Positions 1 to 11,690 are shown, counted from the stretch's first letter. The stretch: 64,000 nucleotides of DNA from Wolfiporia cocos (GCA_029448655.1 JACCLO010000042.1:31126-95125), one strand, 5' to 3'. A program made the numbers and translations. Notes: generated by a model from the sequence alone, not told the origin.

Positions 1-230
1 TGCTGCTTCAATTTGTCAATTGAACAGGGATAAATGGGAGTTTCAGGACTTGTGGTGGAACCTGAGCGTGGAAGGCGATTTTATTCCTTATAGTGATTTG
101 TAACGCGTGATAGCGAAGTGCTAAATGCCGTTACTAGCGATTATCAACGCGTGATGACCGAAAGGTCAAATGCCGTTGTTAGGGAGATGTAGTCGTGTTA
201 CTAGAGTGTGCTGTCATTGTGCATGCGGAT

Positions 231-300
231 CCTAAGAGGAGGGACTCTCCTGTTATCGCTGAAGGTGTTCTAGTGCCTTTTCGCGACCTTGGTCGGATTA
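231..300. repeat. Imperfect ~70-base repeat, copy R1 (copies at 461-530 and 1781-1845)
   Basis: Three segments of the internal region share a pattern: a short G-rich/C-rich inverted pair around GGGACTC, then TGTTATC-type, TTCTAGTG and TTCGAG/TTCGCGA blocks, ending in GGTCGG or TGCGG. R2 is 461-530 and R3 is 1781-1845. The second tandem copy has them at 7067-7136, 7297-7366 and 8617-8681. Read on the minus strand they give loosely similar peptides, but two of the three carry a stop, so a structured RNA or decayed repeats are both possible. Confidence 0.5.
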
Positions 301-1044
301 TTGCTTTTGCTTATGACGTTACTCGTAGTAGAAGGCGATATGGAAATGGTCATCATATAGTGCCTTTGAATCTACTTGTAATCTGTATCTCCAATAGCTT
401 GCCAAGCGTATTAGAGGGTGCATTGTGTCGTTGTACGTATTTCGGATAGCATTGTGCGATATTCCTTAGAGTGAGGGCTTCACTGTTAGCTCTGGAGATT
501 TTCTAGTGTCTCTTCGAGCCCTTGGGCGGATATGTTGCTTATGCGTAGTACCCATTGAGTGTGACATAGCGGTGCTTTTTCGACGTCTATTGCCTAGCGG
601 TGAATGGGATTGCAAGTTCCTTCGTTCGCGTGGCGGGTGTCTTAGGCTTTGTGCTTGTACAGGGGTAATCCTACTTTGTACGACTTATGCGGTTTGAACG
701 GTTATTAAAGGGCGTCGCCTTATGAACGTTTATGAGGCGTCGCCTCCCTAGTATCGCAAGTACTAAGCGTGTGACATTTGTCAATGCCCATTTGTTACAG
801 GGGTTGTGTCCCCTAGTTAGATTGCTTCTACGTAGCGATCTCTTCGGAGTCGTAAGTTCCGGAATAAAGCTGTGCCTTCGTTGTTGTATGCACTTATTTA
901 TTAACGAGTAGGCTTCTCGTGTAAAACCCCATAGTATAAGTACTAATCATTGTGCATTATGGTCAATGCTTATGATTGTATTCCCTGATACTGTAGTGTC
1001 GTTGCCGTAGTGAGGCCTTATTGGGTAACCGTGAGAACATACAT

Positions 1045-1055
1045 CCTTGTCAGGA
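1045..1055. repeat. CCTTGTCAGGA motif, four copies, mostly in hairpin loops
   Basis: The 11-mer CCTTGTCAGGA occurs at 1045-1055, 2269-2279, 2825-2835 and 3500-3510. The core TTGTCA also sits at about 2233 between AGACG and ACGTCT. At 2225-2240, 2269 and 2825 the bases on either side pair, putting TTGTCA in the loop; at 3500 the stem has mismatches and at 1045 it is weak. All recur 6836 bases to the right in the second tandem copy. Function unknown. Confidence 0.55.
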
Positions 1056-3748
1056 GTTGTCTCGTATAGGTGTATCCCGTAAGGGCTGAAGTCCCATGGT
1101 GGCGATGACGGTAGTTTCCAATGTGCTTGTATGTCGTTAAAGTCGTTCTTCGATTGAGTATGACATTGTAAGCGTGGGAACTGGGATGATCGTTGGGGAA
1201 GGGTATATTTCGCTATTGGATAGATAGCTACTATATTCCTATTACAGGGTTGTCGTCCATATACGAATAGGACAGTACGAGCATGAATGAGGGTAATCGG
1301 GCCTCTTAGTGCATGTCGTTTGTTGCTTTAATGACCGTAAGGTTCATTTGTAAGCGTGGGATAGTGGACTTGTTAAGGTCCTAGGTGCGAAATTAGGGTT
1401 TCCACCCCCTCTTTCACGTTTGATCTCCCGATCAAACCTATCCAGATGGTTTTGGTTTTTAAAGAGGTTAAACCGCCTCTATACCCAGATAAGGGTGGGT
1501 GGATGTGGGCCGAAGGTATTCTTGACGTATATCCATATACGGCTGTATCCAGTGTAGTCGCTCGCATATGCGACCAGATTTTTATACTAAGGTTTCCAAG
1601 CCCTAGTTTGTCGGAATCAAAGGGTTTTCCAGGCCCATATTCGATGTAGTGACGAGATGTAATCCTTTCTTGACGTAAGGATACAGATCCGGATTTATTT
1701 ATTACGCGTCTCGACGGCGTAGGTTTCCGTAAACCAAGCAATTAAATGATAACCGATTGCCAAATCGGCTTGATTGAATTAATAAGGGGGACTCCCTTGT
1801 TATCTCTGGAAGTTTTCGAGTGCTTCTTCGAGACCTTTTGCGGACGATCGCATTGAGTTGCTAAGGTGTATTTTTCGAATTCGGTTATTCTCCCCACAGA
1901 GAAAAGTTGAATCGAAGTGAAATCAAAAGTGAGGTAGCTAGCCTCGTGACGAATTTTGCGATTGGCGTGCGAAATTGTCGACTTCAATACAGGGGGGGAC
2001 CGGTTGGAAACCGGTGTAGATTCGGCGATTGTGCGAGAATGCCGAATGAAGTGTGATTCTAGAAGCCTTGCGGCCTCCGCTACACTTCAAGGGAACGCGT
2101 ATTAATAGCGTGTGTCCCTTGTTTTCCTTTCCTCTAACCCAGATTGCAAGATTCAATGAAGTAATCTTGTTGCGATCTGTTTGTACATGGGTGGCTGGTG
2201 GAAACAGCGCTGTACCCAATTATTTATAGACGCTTGTCAGACGTCTCTTCCCAATCGGATGGTAATTTCCTTGTCAGGAATTCCATTACCAAAAGGGGTG
2301 CCCCCGTTCTAAGGTTCTTTGTGACATGTGACCAAATGACAGATGCTCAATAACCCGAATCCCCTTTTCAGGAGCGAAGACCGAAGTCAAACGGGCGCCG
2401 ATAGATTAAGAATCTTAATCGACTTGGTACTTAGGCATTCCCATAGTAATAATAGTTATAAGCATATGTTTGCCAAGCGTACGCGATCCTACGTCGAGTA
2501 AGGTACTAGTATCGTTTTTCGATTGACTTATTGTACCTAAGACGTAAAAGGTTGCTTTATATGTACATAAGCGACCTTAACCAGGCTAGATAACCTGGGA
2601 ACCAGCAGGTGACGCAGGATTTCCAGAGGCGAATACAAATGCTATTGGACGGTTTCTAAGCTACTTTACAAAGTAAGTAAGCTACTAGGAGCCGCCACTA
2701 AAACTACATATTTATCTACTTATTGACTGGGATACCAGGGTACCTGAAAGAGAGCTCATCATCAGCGATCAACGCTGAGTGGTCATGTCTAACACAAGAA
2801 GAACGGGGGCATGGTTAGGGGCGCCCTTGTCAGGACGCCGCGCGGAATTTAGCCGACAGGTGTCTTCATCGAAGCGCGCGACTTCCTTCTAGAAAGAGAG
2901 TCGGTGACTGCCAGCGCTTGATAAGCTGGGTCACATGGTTGGGAATAGGATACACAGCCCATTTCCTCGTGGAGATGAGCTGGAAAGTGGTCGCAGTATT
3001 ACACCGCGACCGGTCCGCGCTTTAGTGGTAAGGCTTGCCATCTATAGCCACCTGGGTGTCACATCAGGGCTAAAAAACCATCCGTCGATCTAAGATCGCG
3101 CATTCACGAGCGCTCCACACATCAAGGATGGTGGGCAACGCCGCATGCTTCCGGTGGGGCCCCAACTCGGTTTAACCCAGGCTCGCACACCGAGCTGCCC
3201 GTAGGACTTACGCTATTGGCTACCGCGAGTGACCTCGGCTGGTTTGGCCTTGCGAGCCGCACCACCTCACCACTTGGATTCCCCGAAGGAGATCCCAAGC
3301 GGGCCCCTTACGCCTGGGGGGCGGCTTTGGAAGATTCCCACACCCAACTAAGGGAATACGCCGAAGCGCATATCCCTATGGGGATCCTACTGGTAGTGTT
3401 GGGTCCCTGAACAGGGATTGCCAAGACAGGGGGCTGCGCGCACACAGGCAGACGGTCCCCTTTTCCCAATAGGCGGGTCTCAACCGCTGGCACCAGCAAC
3501 CTTGTCAGGAAGCCGGCGCCTCTCCTTAACCCTGGAGTCCGGGTTCGCAGGACGCATGCTGCTGATTAGGCAAGCAGCGCCCCACTGGGTGGCAGCAGGC
3601 CGCTAAGCCCGCCGCCGATGTATCCCAATCCGCAACCACGGAGCATACATCCCCTTTGCAGGAGAGTAGCGGCCCCTGCGCTATCTCAGACACCTGTTGG
3701 AGGAAAAACCCAGGCGCCACCAGTTAAGGAGGCGCAGGGGGGTAGGTA

Positions 3749-3759
3749 GTTCTATTCTT
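3749..3759 (-). promoter_or_regulatory. Putative self-primed primer-binding site, copy 1
   Basis: On the minus strand this 11-mer AAGAATAGAAC begins one base after the end of the LTR at 3761. It is the exact complement of GTTCTATTCTT in the R region of the same LTR (3884-3894). This is the arrangement of self-primed Tf1/sushi-type retrotransposons. It matches the identical site at 10585-10595. Confidence 0.6.
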
Positions 3760-3760
3760 A

Positions 3761-4854
3761 TGACACAGATGGCTCTGTGGGACTCACCAAGCCAGTATCC
3801 TGCGATGAACTAGGCGACTTAGGTGAGGAAGAGGTTATCAGACGCAGTAGGAGGTAGGAGGTTCTTCTACGGCGTACGCCGAGAAGAATAGAACTGAAGT
3901 TAAAGAGCGCTTGGCTCCTACTTATATACATTGTGCCGGGAGGGCACGTGCTACTAGCTAGCGGTTGCCTTACCGGGTTATGTGGCTTTGCCAAGTGGCG
4001 AAGCTTTATCTTATCTGATGTTTAGTTACTCTATCTAGAATGGCCGTGGAAGGCCCTAATGGCCGACCCAATCGTAATAGAGGGATTATGTCTTATCTGT
4101 GATACTAACGCGGGCGCAGCCCGGGTATAGGTGAAGCCGGTTGCCGGATACCTTGCGGCATAATGGCGATTGGCCGTGCTTCGTTGGATGACCAAGGCGA
4201 GACGCCGAGGTCGTTATGCCATTGGACGGGTAGTACCGTGGCATGTGTTACAGCCCGGTCCGGATGGTTACCGGGGCATGTATTGGTCTTAGCCGTGAGG
4301 CGAGGACCGGTGTTTGGGCAGCGCCGTGATGGCAGAAGCCCGGGACTTGGAGAACGCCGAGTCCGTGAGATGGCCGAGAAGGCCGAGCCTATAGCGATAT
4401 TGCCTTGATGCTAATATAGTGCTATTTGGCCGTGTTGCCATTATTATGCGAAGGCGTGGCGCGCCTGAGGTGCCATTGTGATCAAGGATCTTATGGCGGT
4501 GGGAAGCCGGGAAGGCCGACCCAATAGTACAAGGCCGCGAGGCACTGTTTGTACATGTGGACATTATTATGCGAGCGTGCCGCGCTCGGCCTATCATTAT
4601 GATCTACGATCTATGACGTGGCTGGTCTTGCTCTGACGGGCGAGACCTTTATGACGTAGCTGTAACTATGCTATTGGACCGGAAGGTGCCGTAGCGTTAT
4701 GTATGCTGGTCATGTGGTGATAAGCCCAGTTAAGAGCTTGTCGTGGTGGCAATGGGAGTTAACCCGTAGATAACTTGTAGTTAGACGTATAAATCCCAGG
4801 TAAATTGCTATAATCGTAGGAAAAATGCTGTAAGCCCCAGATAAATCTGTGACA
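3761..4854 (-). mobile_element. LTR of the tandem element (LTR 1, shared between two internal units)
   Basis: This 1094-base LTR reads on the minus strand from TGTCACAGATTT at 4854 to CTGTGTCA at 3761. It has the same length and sequence as the LTR at 10597-11690. A TATA-like stretch lies near 3919. Its right neighbour (4855) is a purine tract in element sense, and its left neighbour (3760) is a primer-binding site. It therefore serves as 3' LTR of the unit to its right and 5' LTR of the unit to its left. The flanking 5-base words differ, as expected for an LTR inside a tandem array rather than a simple insertion. Confidence 0.85.
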
Positions 4855-4866
4855 TTACCCCCGCTT
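4855..4866 (-). promoter_or_regulatory. Polypurine tract next to LTR 1
   Basis: In element sense (minus strand) the sequence AAGCGGGGGTAA ends directly against the TGTCAC start of the LTR. The same tract type precedes the 3' LTRs at 6395 and 15118, which supports the call and the orientation. Confidence 0.8.
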
Positions 4867-5360
4867 TAGGTTTCATCGTCCCTGATGAAACTATTCCTCA
4901 TTGTGTACGTCCCAAGAGCGGTATAACGCGTGATGACGAAGTGTCAAATGCCGTTATGGTGCTGCTTCAATTTGTCAATTGAACAGGGATAAATGGGAGT
5001 TTCAGGACTTGTGGTGGAACCTGAGCGTGGAAGGCGATTTTATTCCTTATAGTGATTTGTAACGCGTGATTGTCACAAATTATTCCGCTAATAGTTTGTA
5101 CTCCCTCGCTATAGGACGCACGCGCGGCGCTAGGCGTACGCCGCGCCTCTGCGCTGTAGCCACCTCCGGCGTCTCCCAGATATTGCAGGTCACCTGGTCG
5201 TTAGGTTAGCGCTGTAGGGTAGCGCGCGCCTCCGGTACTCACACTATGGTCACAGTAGTTACATGATGCGTCACTTAGCACATGACCCAGTAGATACGGC
5301 GCACAGGCCTTCTCTTTAGGGCAGTACTAGTAGCTCCATCGCTCATGTATATATTACGAC

Positions 5361-5392
5361 GGAATGTGGGCTTACCCCCCATTCCTAAGATT
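5361..5392 (+). promoter_or_regulatory. R-region hairpin and self-primer motif of the nested element
   Basis: Downstream of a TATA-like stretch (about 5347-5355), GGAATG and CATTCC pair across a TTA-containing loop. The 12-mer ATTCCTAAGATT (5381-5392) overlaps the right arm and is perfectly complementary to 5620-5631, just after the 5' LTR. The same hairpin-plus-motif arrangement recurs in other LTRs of this window with different but still paired stems. Confidence 0.6.
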
Positions 5393-5619
5393 CTCGACAA
5401 CTGGGCATAGCCCCTTTCTATTCTCGTTCTGTGTGCGACTCTGGCCGGGGGCCCATCTCGTCTTACTTGACTGTGCGCTGCCTCAACACGTCGACTCTAG
5501 GAGTCCCTTCTTAGGGTAAAGCCGACAGTTCACCGCTATTGCGGTCGCGCACCTTCCTGTACTGCGTTATAGGATTCCCCTGTCGTACAGGGTCCCACAG
5601 ACAGGTTAGTCTGTGTCAT

Positions 5620-5631
5620 AATCTTAGGAAT
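5620..5631 (+). promoter_or_regulatory. Putative self-primed primer-binding site of the nested element
   Basis: AATCTTAGGAAT starts one base after the 5' LTR end (5618) and is the exact complement of 5381-5392 in the LTR's own R region. I see no tRNA-like primer site at this position. Self-priming is established for Tf1 and inferred for related fungal chromoviruses. Confidence 0.65.
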
Positions 5632-6380
5632 ATCTTACCTCCCCTCCGGCGCCACCTGCGCTGGGGCCGAGGGTTCTCCACCTACAGGTCGCCAAGGCAG
5701 CATGGCGGGGCAGCCGACGGTAGAAGCGCCGTCGGTCCGTAGTTTTACGAGCCCCCACGAAATGCTACACCTGGCAAAGCGACCGTAGGGAGTGAGCAAT
5801 CAAGTCCGCCCCCCGTGAACATTGGGTAGCGGGATCGACTTGCGTAAGCCGCGTTTGAGGACCCGCCATCCACCCCTGCAAAGGGAATGTGATGTGTGGA
5901 GGTCTAGTGCAGCGAAGCCATTATCCCTGGGCGGCAGGGGTTATCGTCAAGAACCTTTGATCAGTGGGTATGCGAAGGGTCCCGCAAGGGTACCCAACCC
6001 CACACCGACGATCACTAAGGTTAGAAAGCAATTCACTACGACAGACTTCCGAATACCAACGAGCGAACCACATACCCCGAGGTCGGTAGGCCACGCGTAG
6101 TCATGTCGGCGCAAGTCATGAACATTGACATGTACCAATACGCTCACCGCTGGCACGCCTCGTCGACTCACGTCGCGGGATGTAAGGAAACAGGGATGCG
6201 TCGGTTTGGCTCCCAATGTTCCCTGAAGGCTAGCTCACTTCGCTCCACCACCGGCGGACGGACCGTGCTCCTGGGTGCTCCCCATCCTCCGCGAAGAAGG
6301 AATGGGCCTCGAGTCAAACAAGCAACCAAGGTAGCGAGCGTCGTAGGATTCAAGGTAGAACGTCAGGGACGACGTTTTTC

Positions 6381-6394
6381 GAGAGGGGGGGTAA
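6381..6394 (+). promoter_or_regulatory. Polypurine tract of the nested element
   Basis: The G-rich run GAGAGGGGGGGTAA lies directly before the 3' LTR at 6395, in the position used for plus-strand priming. It matches the tract before the LTR at 15118. Confidence 0.85.
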
Positions 6395-9300
6395 TGTCAC
6401 AAATTATTCCGCTAATAGTTTGTACTCCCTCGCTATAGGACGCACGCGCGGCGCTAGGCGTACGCCGCGCCTCTGCGCTGTAGCCACCTCCGGCGTCTCC
6501 CAGATATTGCAGGTCACCTGGTCGTTAGGTTAGCGCTGTAGGGTAGCGCGCGCCTCCGGTACTCACACTATGGTCACAGTAGTTACATGATGCGTCACTT
6601 AGCACATGACCCAGTAGATACGGCGCACAGGCCTTCTCTTTAGGGCAGTACTAGTAGCTCCATCGCTCATGTATATATTACGACGGAATGTGGGCTTACC
6701 CCCCATTCCTAAGATTCTCGACAACTGGGCATAGCCCCTTTCTATTCTCGTTCTGTGTGCGACTCTGGCCGGGGGCCCATCTCGTCTTACTTGACTGTGC
6801 GCTGCCTCAACACGTCGACTCTAGGAGTCCCTTCTTAGGGTAAAGCCGACAGTTCACCGCTATTGCGGTCGCGCACCTTCCTGTACTGCGTTATAGGATT
6901 CCCCTGTCGTACAGGGTCCCACAGACAGGTTAGTCTGTGTCAGTGATAGCGAAGTGCTAAATGCCGTTACTAGCGATTATCAACGCGTGATGACCGAAAG
7001 GTCAAATGCCGTTGTTAGGGAGATGTAGTCGTGTTACTAGAGTGTGCTGTCATTGTGCATGCGGATCCTAAGAGGAGGGACTCTCCTGTTATCGCTGAAG
7101 GTGTTCTAGTGCCTTTTCGCGACCTTGGTCGGATTATTGCTTTTGCTTATGACGTTACTCGTAGTAGAAGGCGATATGGAAATGGTCATCATATAGTGCC
7201 TTTGAATCTACTTGTAATCTGTATCTCCAATAGCTTGCCAAGCGTATTAGAGGGTGCATTGTGTCGTTGTACGTATTTCGGATAGCATTGTGCGATATTC
7301 CTTAGAGTGAGGGCTTCACTGTTAGCTCTGGAGATTTTCTAGTGTCTCTTCGAGCCCTTGGGCGGATATGTTGCTTATGCGTAGTACCCATTGAGTGTGA
7401 CATAGCGGTGCTTTTTCGACGTCTATTGCCTAGCGGTGAATGGGATTGCAAGTTCCTTCGTTCGCGTGGCGGGTGTCTTAGGCTTTGTGCTTGTACAGGG
7501 GTAATCCTACTTTGTACGACTTATGCGGTTTGAACGGTTATTAAAGGGCGTCGCCTTATGAACGTTTATGAGGCGTCGCCTCCCTAGTATCGCAAGTACT
7601 AAGCGTGTGACATTTGTCAATGCCCATTTGTTACAGGGGTTGTGTCCCCTAGTTAGATTGCTTCTACGTAGCGATCTCTTCGGAGTCGTAAGTTCCGGAA
7701 TAAAGCTGTGCCTTCGTTGTTGTATGCACTTATTTATTAACGAGTAGGCTTCTCGTGTAAAACCCCATAGTATAAGTACTAATCATTGTGCATTATGGTC
7801 AATGCTTATGATTGTATTCCCTGATACTGTAGTGTCGTTGCCGTAGTGAGGCCTTATTGGGTAACCGTGAGAACATACATCCTTGTCAGGAGTTGTCTCG
7901 TATAGGTGTATCCCGTAAGGGCTGAAGTCCCATGGTGGCGATGACGGTAGTTTCCAATGTGCTTGTATGTCGTTAAAGTCGTTCTTCGATTGAGTATGAC
8001 ATTGTAAGCGTGGGAACTGGGATGATCGTTGGGGAAGGGTATATTTCGCTATTGGATAGATAGCTACTATATTCCTATTACAGGGTTGTCGTCCATATAC
8101 GAATAGGACAGTACGAGCATGAATGAGGGTAATCGGGCCTCTTAGTGCATGTCGTTTGTTGCTTTAATGACCGTAAGGTTCATTTGTAAGCGTGGGATAG
8201 TGGACTTGTTAAGGTCCTAGGTGCGAAATTAGGGTTTCCACCCCCTCTTTCACGTTTGATCTCCCGATCAAACCTATCCAGATGGTTTTGGTTTTTAAAG
8301 AGGTTAAACCGCCTCTATACCCAGATAAGGGTGGGTGGATGTGGGCCGAAGGTATTCTTGACGTATATCCATATACGGCTGTATCCAGTGTAGTCGCTCG
8401 CATATGCGACCAGATTTTTATACTAAGGTTTCCAAGCCCTAGTTTGTCGGAATCAAAGGGTTTTCCAGGCCCATATTCGATGTAGTGACGAGATGTAATC
8501 CTTTCTTGACGTAAGGATACAGATCCGGATTTATTTATTACGCGTCTCGACGGCGTAGGTTTCCGTAAACCAAGCAATTAAATGATAACCGATTGCCAAA
8601 TCGGCTTGATTGAATTAATAAGGGGGACTCCCTTGTTATCTCTGGAAGTTTTCGAGTGCTTCTTCGAGACCTTTTGCGGACGATCGCATTGAGTTGCTAA
8701 GGTGTATTTTTCGAATTCGGTTATTCTCCCCACAGAGAAAAGTTGAATCGAAGTGAAATCAAAAGTGAGGTAGCTAGCCTCGTGACGAATTTTGCGATTG
8801 GCGTGCGAAATTGTCGACTTCAATACAGGGGGGGACCGGTTGGAAACCGGTGTAGATTCGGCGATTGTGCGAGAATGCCGAATGAAGTGTGATTCTAGAA
8901 GCCTTGCGGCCTCCGCTACACTTCAAGGGAACGCGTATTAATAGCGTGTGTCCCTTGTTTTCCTTTCCTCTAACCCAGATTGCAAGATTCAATGAAGTAA
9001 TCTTGTTGCGATCTGTTTGTACATGGGTGGCTGGTGGAAACAGCGCTGTACCCAATTATTTATAGACGCTTGTCAGACGTCTCTTCCCAATCGGATGGTA
9101 ATTTCCTTGTCAGGAATTCCATTACCAAAAGGGGTGCCCCCGTTCTAAGGTTCTTTGTGACATGTGACCAAATGACAGATGCTCAATAACCCGAATCCCC
9201 TTTTCAGGAGCGAAGACCGAAGTCAAACGGGCGCCGATAGATTAAGAATCTTAATCGACTTGGTACTTAGGCATTCCCATAGTAATAATAGTTATAAGCA

Positions 9301-10584
9301 TATGTTTGCCAAGCGTACGCGATCCTACGTCGAGTAAGGTACTAGTATCGTTTTTCGATTGACTTATTGTACCTAAGACGTAAAAGGTTGCTTTATATGT
9401 ACATAAGCGACCTTAACCAGGCTAGATAACCTGGGAACCAGCAGGTGACGCAGGATTTCCAGAGGCGAATACAAATGCTATTGGACGGTTTCTAAGCTAC
9501 TTTACAAAGTAAGTAAGCTACTAGGAGCCGCCACTAAAACTACATATTTATCTACTTATTGACTGGGATACCAGGGTACCTGAAAGAGAGCTCATCATCA
9601 GCGATCAACGCTGAGTGGTCATGTCTAACACAAGAAGAACGGGGGCATGGTTAGGGGCGCCCTTGTCAGGACGCCGCGCGGAATTTAGCCGACAGGTGTC
9701 TTCATCGAAGCGCGCGACTTCCTTCTAGAAAGAGAGTCGGTGACTGCCAGCGCTTGATAAGCTGGGTCACATGGTTGGGAATAGGATACACAGCCCATTT
9801 CCTCGTGGAGATGAGCTGGAAAGTGGTCGCAGTATTACACCGCGACCGGTCCGCGCTTTAGTGGTAAGGCTTGCCATCTATAGCCACCTGGGTGTCACAT
9901 CAGGGCTAAAAAACCATCCGTCGATCTAAGATCGCGCATTCACGAGCGCTCCACACATCAAGGATGGTGGGCAACGCCGCATGCTTCCGGTGGGGCCCCA
10001 ACTCGGTTTAACCCAGGCTCGCACACCGAGCTGCCCGTAGGACTTACGCTATTGGCTACCGCGAGTGACCTCGGCTGGTTTGGCCTTGCGAGCCGCACCA
10101 CCTCACCACTTGGATTCCCCGAAGGAGATCCCAAGCGGGCCCCTTACGCCTGGGGGGCGGCTTTGGAAGATTCCCACACCCAACTAAGGGAATACGCCGA
10201 AGCGCATATCCCTATGGGGATCCTACTGGTAGTGTTGGGTCCCTGAACAGGGATTGCCAAGACAGGGGGCTGCGCGCACACAGGCAGACGGTCCCCTTTT
10301 CCCAATAGGCGGGTCTCAACCGCTGGCACCAGCAACCTTGTCAGGAAGCCGGCGCCTCTCCTTAACCCTGGAGTCCGGGTTCGCAGGACGCATGCTGCTG
10401 ATTAGGCAAGCAGCGCCCCACTGGGTGGCAGCAGGCCGCTAAGCCCGCCGCCGATGTATCCCAATCCGCAACCACGGAGCATACATCCCCTTTGCAGGAG
10501 AGTAGCGGCCCCTGCGCTATCTCAGACACCTGTTGGAGGAAAAACCCAGGCGCCACCAGTTAAGGAGGCGCAGGGGGGTAGGTA

Positions 10585-10595
10585 GTTCTATTCTT
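10585..10595 (-). promoter_or_regulatory. Putative self-primed primer-binding site, tandem copy 2
   Basis: In element sense, AAGAATAGAAC follows one base after the LTR end at 10597. It is an 11/11 complement of the R-region motif at 10720-10730. Spacing and type match the nested element's site, although the primer words themselves differ. Confidence 0.65.
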
Positions 10596-10596
10596 A

Positions 10597-11690
10597 TGAC
10601 ACAGATGGCTCTGTGGGACTCACCAAGCCAGTATCCTGCGATGAACTAGGCGACTTAGGTGAGGAAGAGGTTATCAGACGCAGTAGGAGGTAGGAGGTTC
10701 TTCTACGGCGTACGCCGAGAAGAATAGAACTGAAGTTAAAGAGCGCTTGGCTCCTACTTATATACATTGTGCCGGGAGGGCACGTGCTACTAGCTAGCGG
10801 TTGCCTTACCGGGTTATGTGGCTTTGCCAAGTGGCGAAGCTTTATCTTATCTGATGTTTAGTTACTCTATCTAGAATGGCCGTGGAAGGCCCTAATGGCC
10901 GACCCAATCGTAATAGAGGGATTATGTCTTATCTGTGATACTAACGCGGGCGCAGCCCGGGTATAGGTGAAGCCGGTTGCCGGATACCTTGCGGCATAAT
11001 GGCGATTGGCCGTGCTTCGTTGGATGACCAAGGCGAGACGCCGAGGTCGTTATGCCATTGGACGGGTAGTACCGTGGCATGTGTTACAGCCCGGTCCGGA
11101 TGGTTACCGGGGCATGTATTGGTCTTAGCCGTGAGGCGAGGACCGGTGTTTGGGCAGCGCCGTGATGGCAGAAGCCCGGGACTTGGAGAACGCCGAGTCC
11201 GTGAGATGGCCGAGAAGGCCGAGCCTATAGCGATATTGCCTTGATGCTAATATAGTGCTATTTGGCCGTGTTGCCATTATTATGCGAAGGCGTGGCGCGC
11301 CTGAGGTGCCATTGTGATCAAGGATCTTATGGCGGTGGGAAGCCGGGAAGGCCGACCCAATAGTACAAGGCCGCGAGGCACTGTTTGTACATGTGGACAT
11401 TATTATGCGAGCGTGCCGCGCTCGGCCTATCATTATGATCTACGATCTATGACGTGGCTGGTCTTGCTCTGACGGGCGAGACCTTTATGACGTAGCTGTA
11501 ACTATGCTATTGGACCGGAAGGTGCCGTAGCGTTATGTATGCTGGTCATGTGGTGATAAGCCCAGTTAAGAGCTTGTCGTGGTGGCAATGGGAGTTAACC
11601 CGTAGATAACTTGTAGTTAGACGTATAAATCCCAGGTAAATTGCTATAATCGTAGGAAAAATGCTGTAAGCCCCAGATAAATCTGTGACA
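10597..11690 (-). mobile_element. 5' LTR (LTR 2) of the tandem non-coding element
   Basis: This 1094-base LTR has the same length and sequence as 3761-4854. It forms the right-hand end of the array. The next bases (ACCCG, 11691-11695) are the expected target duplication and fall inside a pol coding region; the partner duplication would be beyond the left edge of the window. A TATA-like box on the minus strand lies near 10755. Confidence 0.85.

Larger units (their letters stand above)
1..3760 (-). mobile_element. Internal region (partial) of a tandem non-coding LTR element, copy 1
   Basis: Positions 1-109 match 4961-5070 and positions 110-3760 match 6948-10596 with no length change, so this is one internal unit of a tandem array whose left part lies outside the window. 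The element reads on the minus strand. No frame gives a convincing gag or pol protein; the longest open frame is 122 codons and resembles nothing I know. The DNA instead holds short imperfect repeats and hairpins (listed separately). I interpret it as a LARD-like non-autonomous LTR element mobilised by a Ty3/gypsy relative. A highly decayed coding element is the alternative, but identical copies argue for recent activity. Confidence 0.75.
5071..6942 (+). mobile_element. Complete short LTR retroelement nested in the tandem array
   Basis: The LTRs are 5071-5618 and 6395-6942, both 548 bases and apparently identical, beginning TGTCACAAAT and ending CTGTGTCA. The target duplication GTGAT is at 5066-5070 and 6943-6947. 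The internal region is only 776 bases with no recognisable domain, although the last codons before the polypurine tract resemble the end of a gypsy open frame. This is a non-autonomous (TRIM/LARD-like) element. Identical LTRs indicate recent insertion, after the host tandem unit had formed. Confidence 0.92.
4855..10596 (-). mobile_element. Complete internal region of the tandem non-coding LTR element, copy 2
   Basis: Bounded by LTR 10597-11690 (5') and LTR 3761-4854 (3'), this internal region is about 3.9 kb once the nested element at 5071-6942 and one target duplication are removed. It has a polypurine tract at its 3' end and a self-complementary primer-binding site at its 5' end, so it keeps the cis-acting signals for reverse transcription. 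No gag, protease, reverse transcriptase or integrase motif is visible in any frame. The part overlapping copy 1 looks identical to it. Confidence 0.75.

Noticed and set aside
195..2219. Open frames of 63-122 codons within the tandem internal region as genes
   Set aside because: No motifs, no shared frame along the element, and identical second copies simply repeat them; length is compatible with chance.
4880..4935. CTGATGA-containing stretch as a hammerhead ribozyme
   Set aside because: The matching GAAA block and the required three stems could not be arranged around it.
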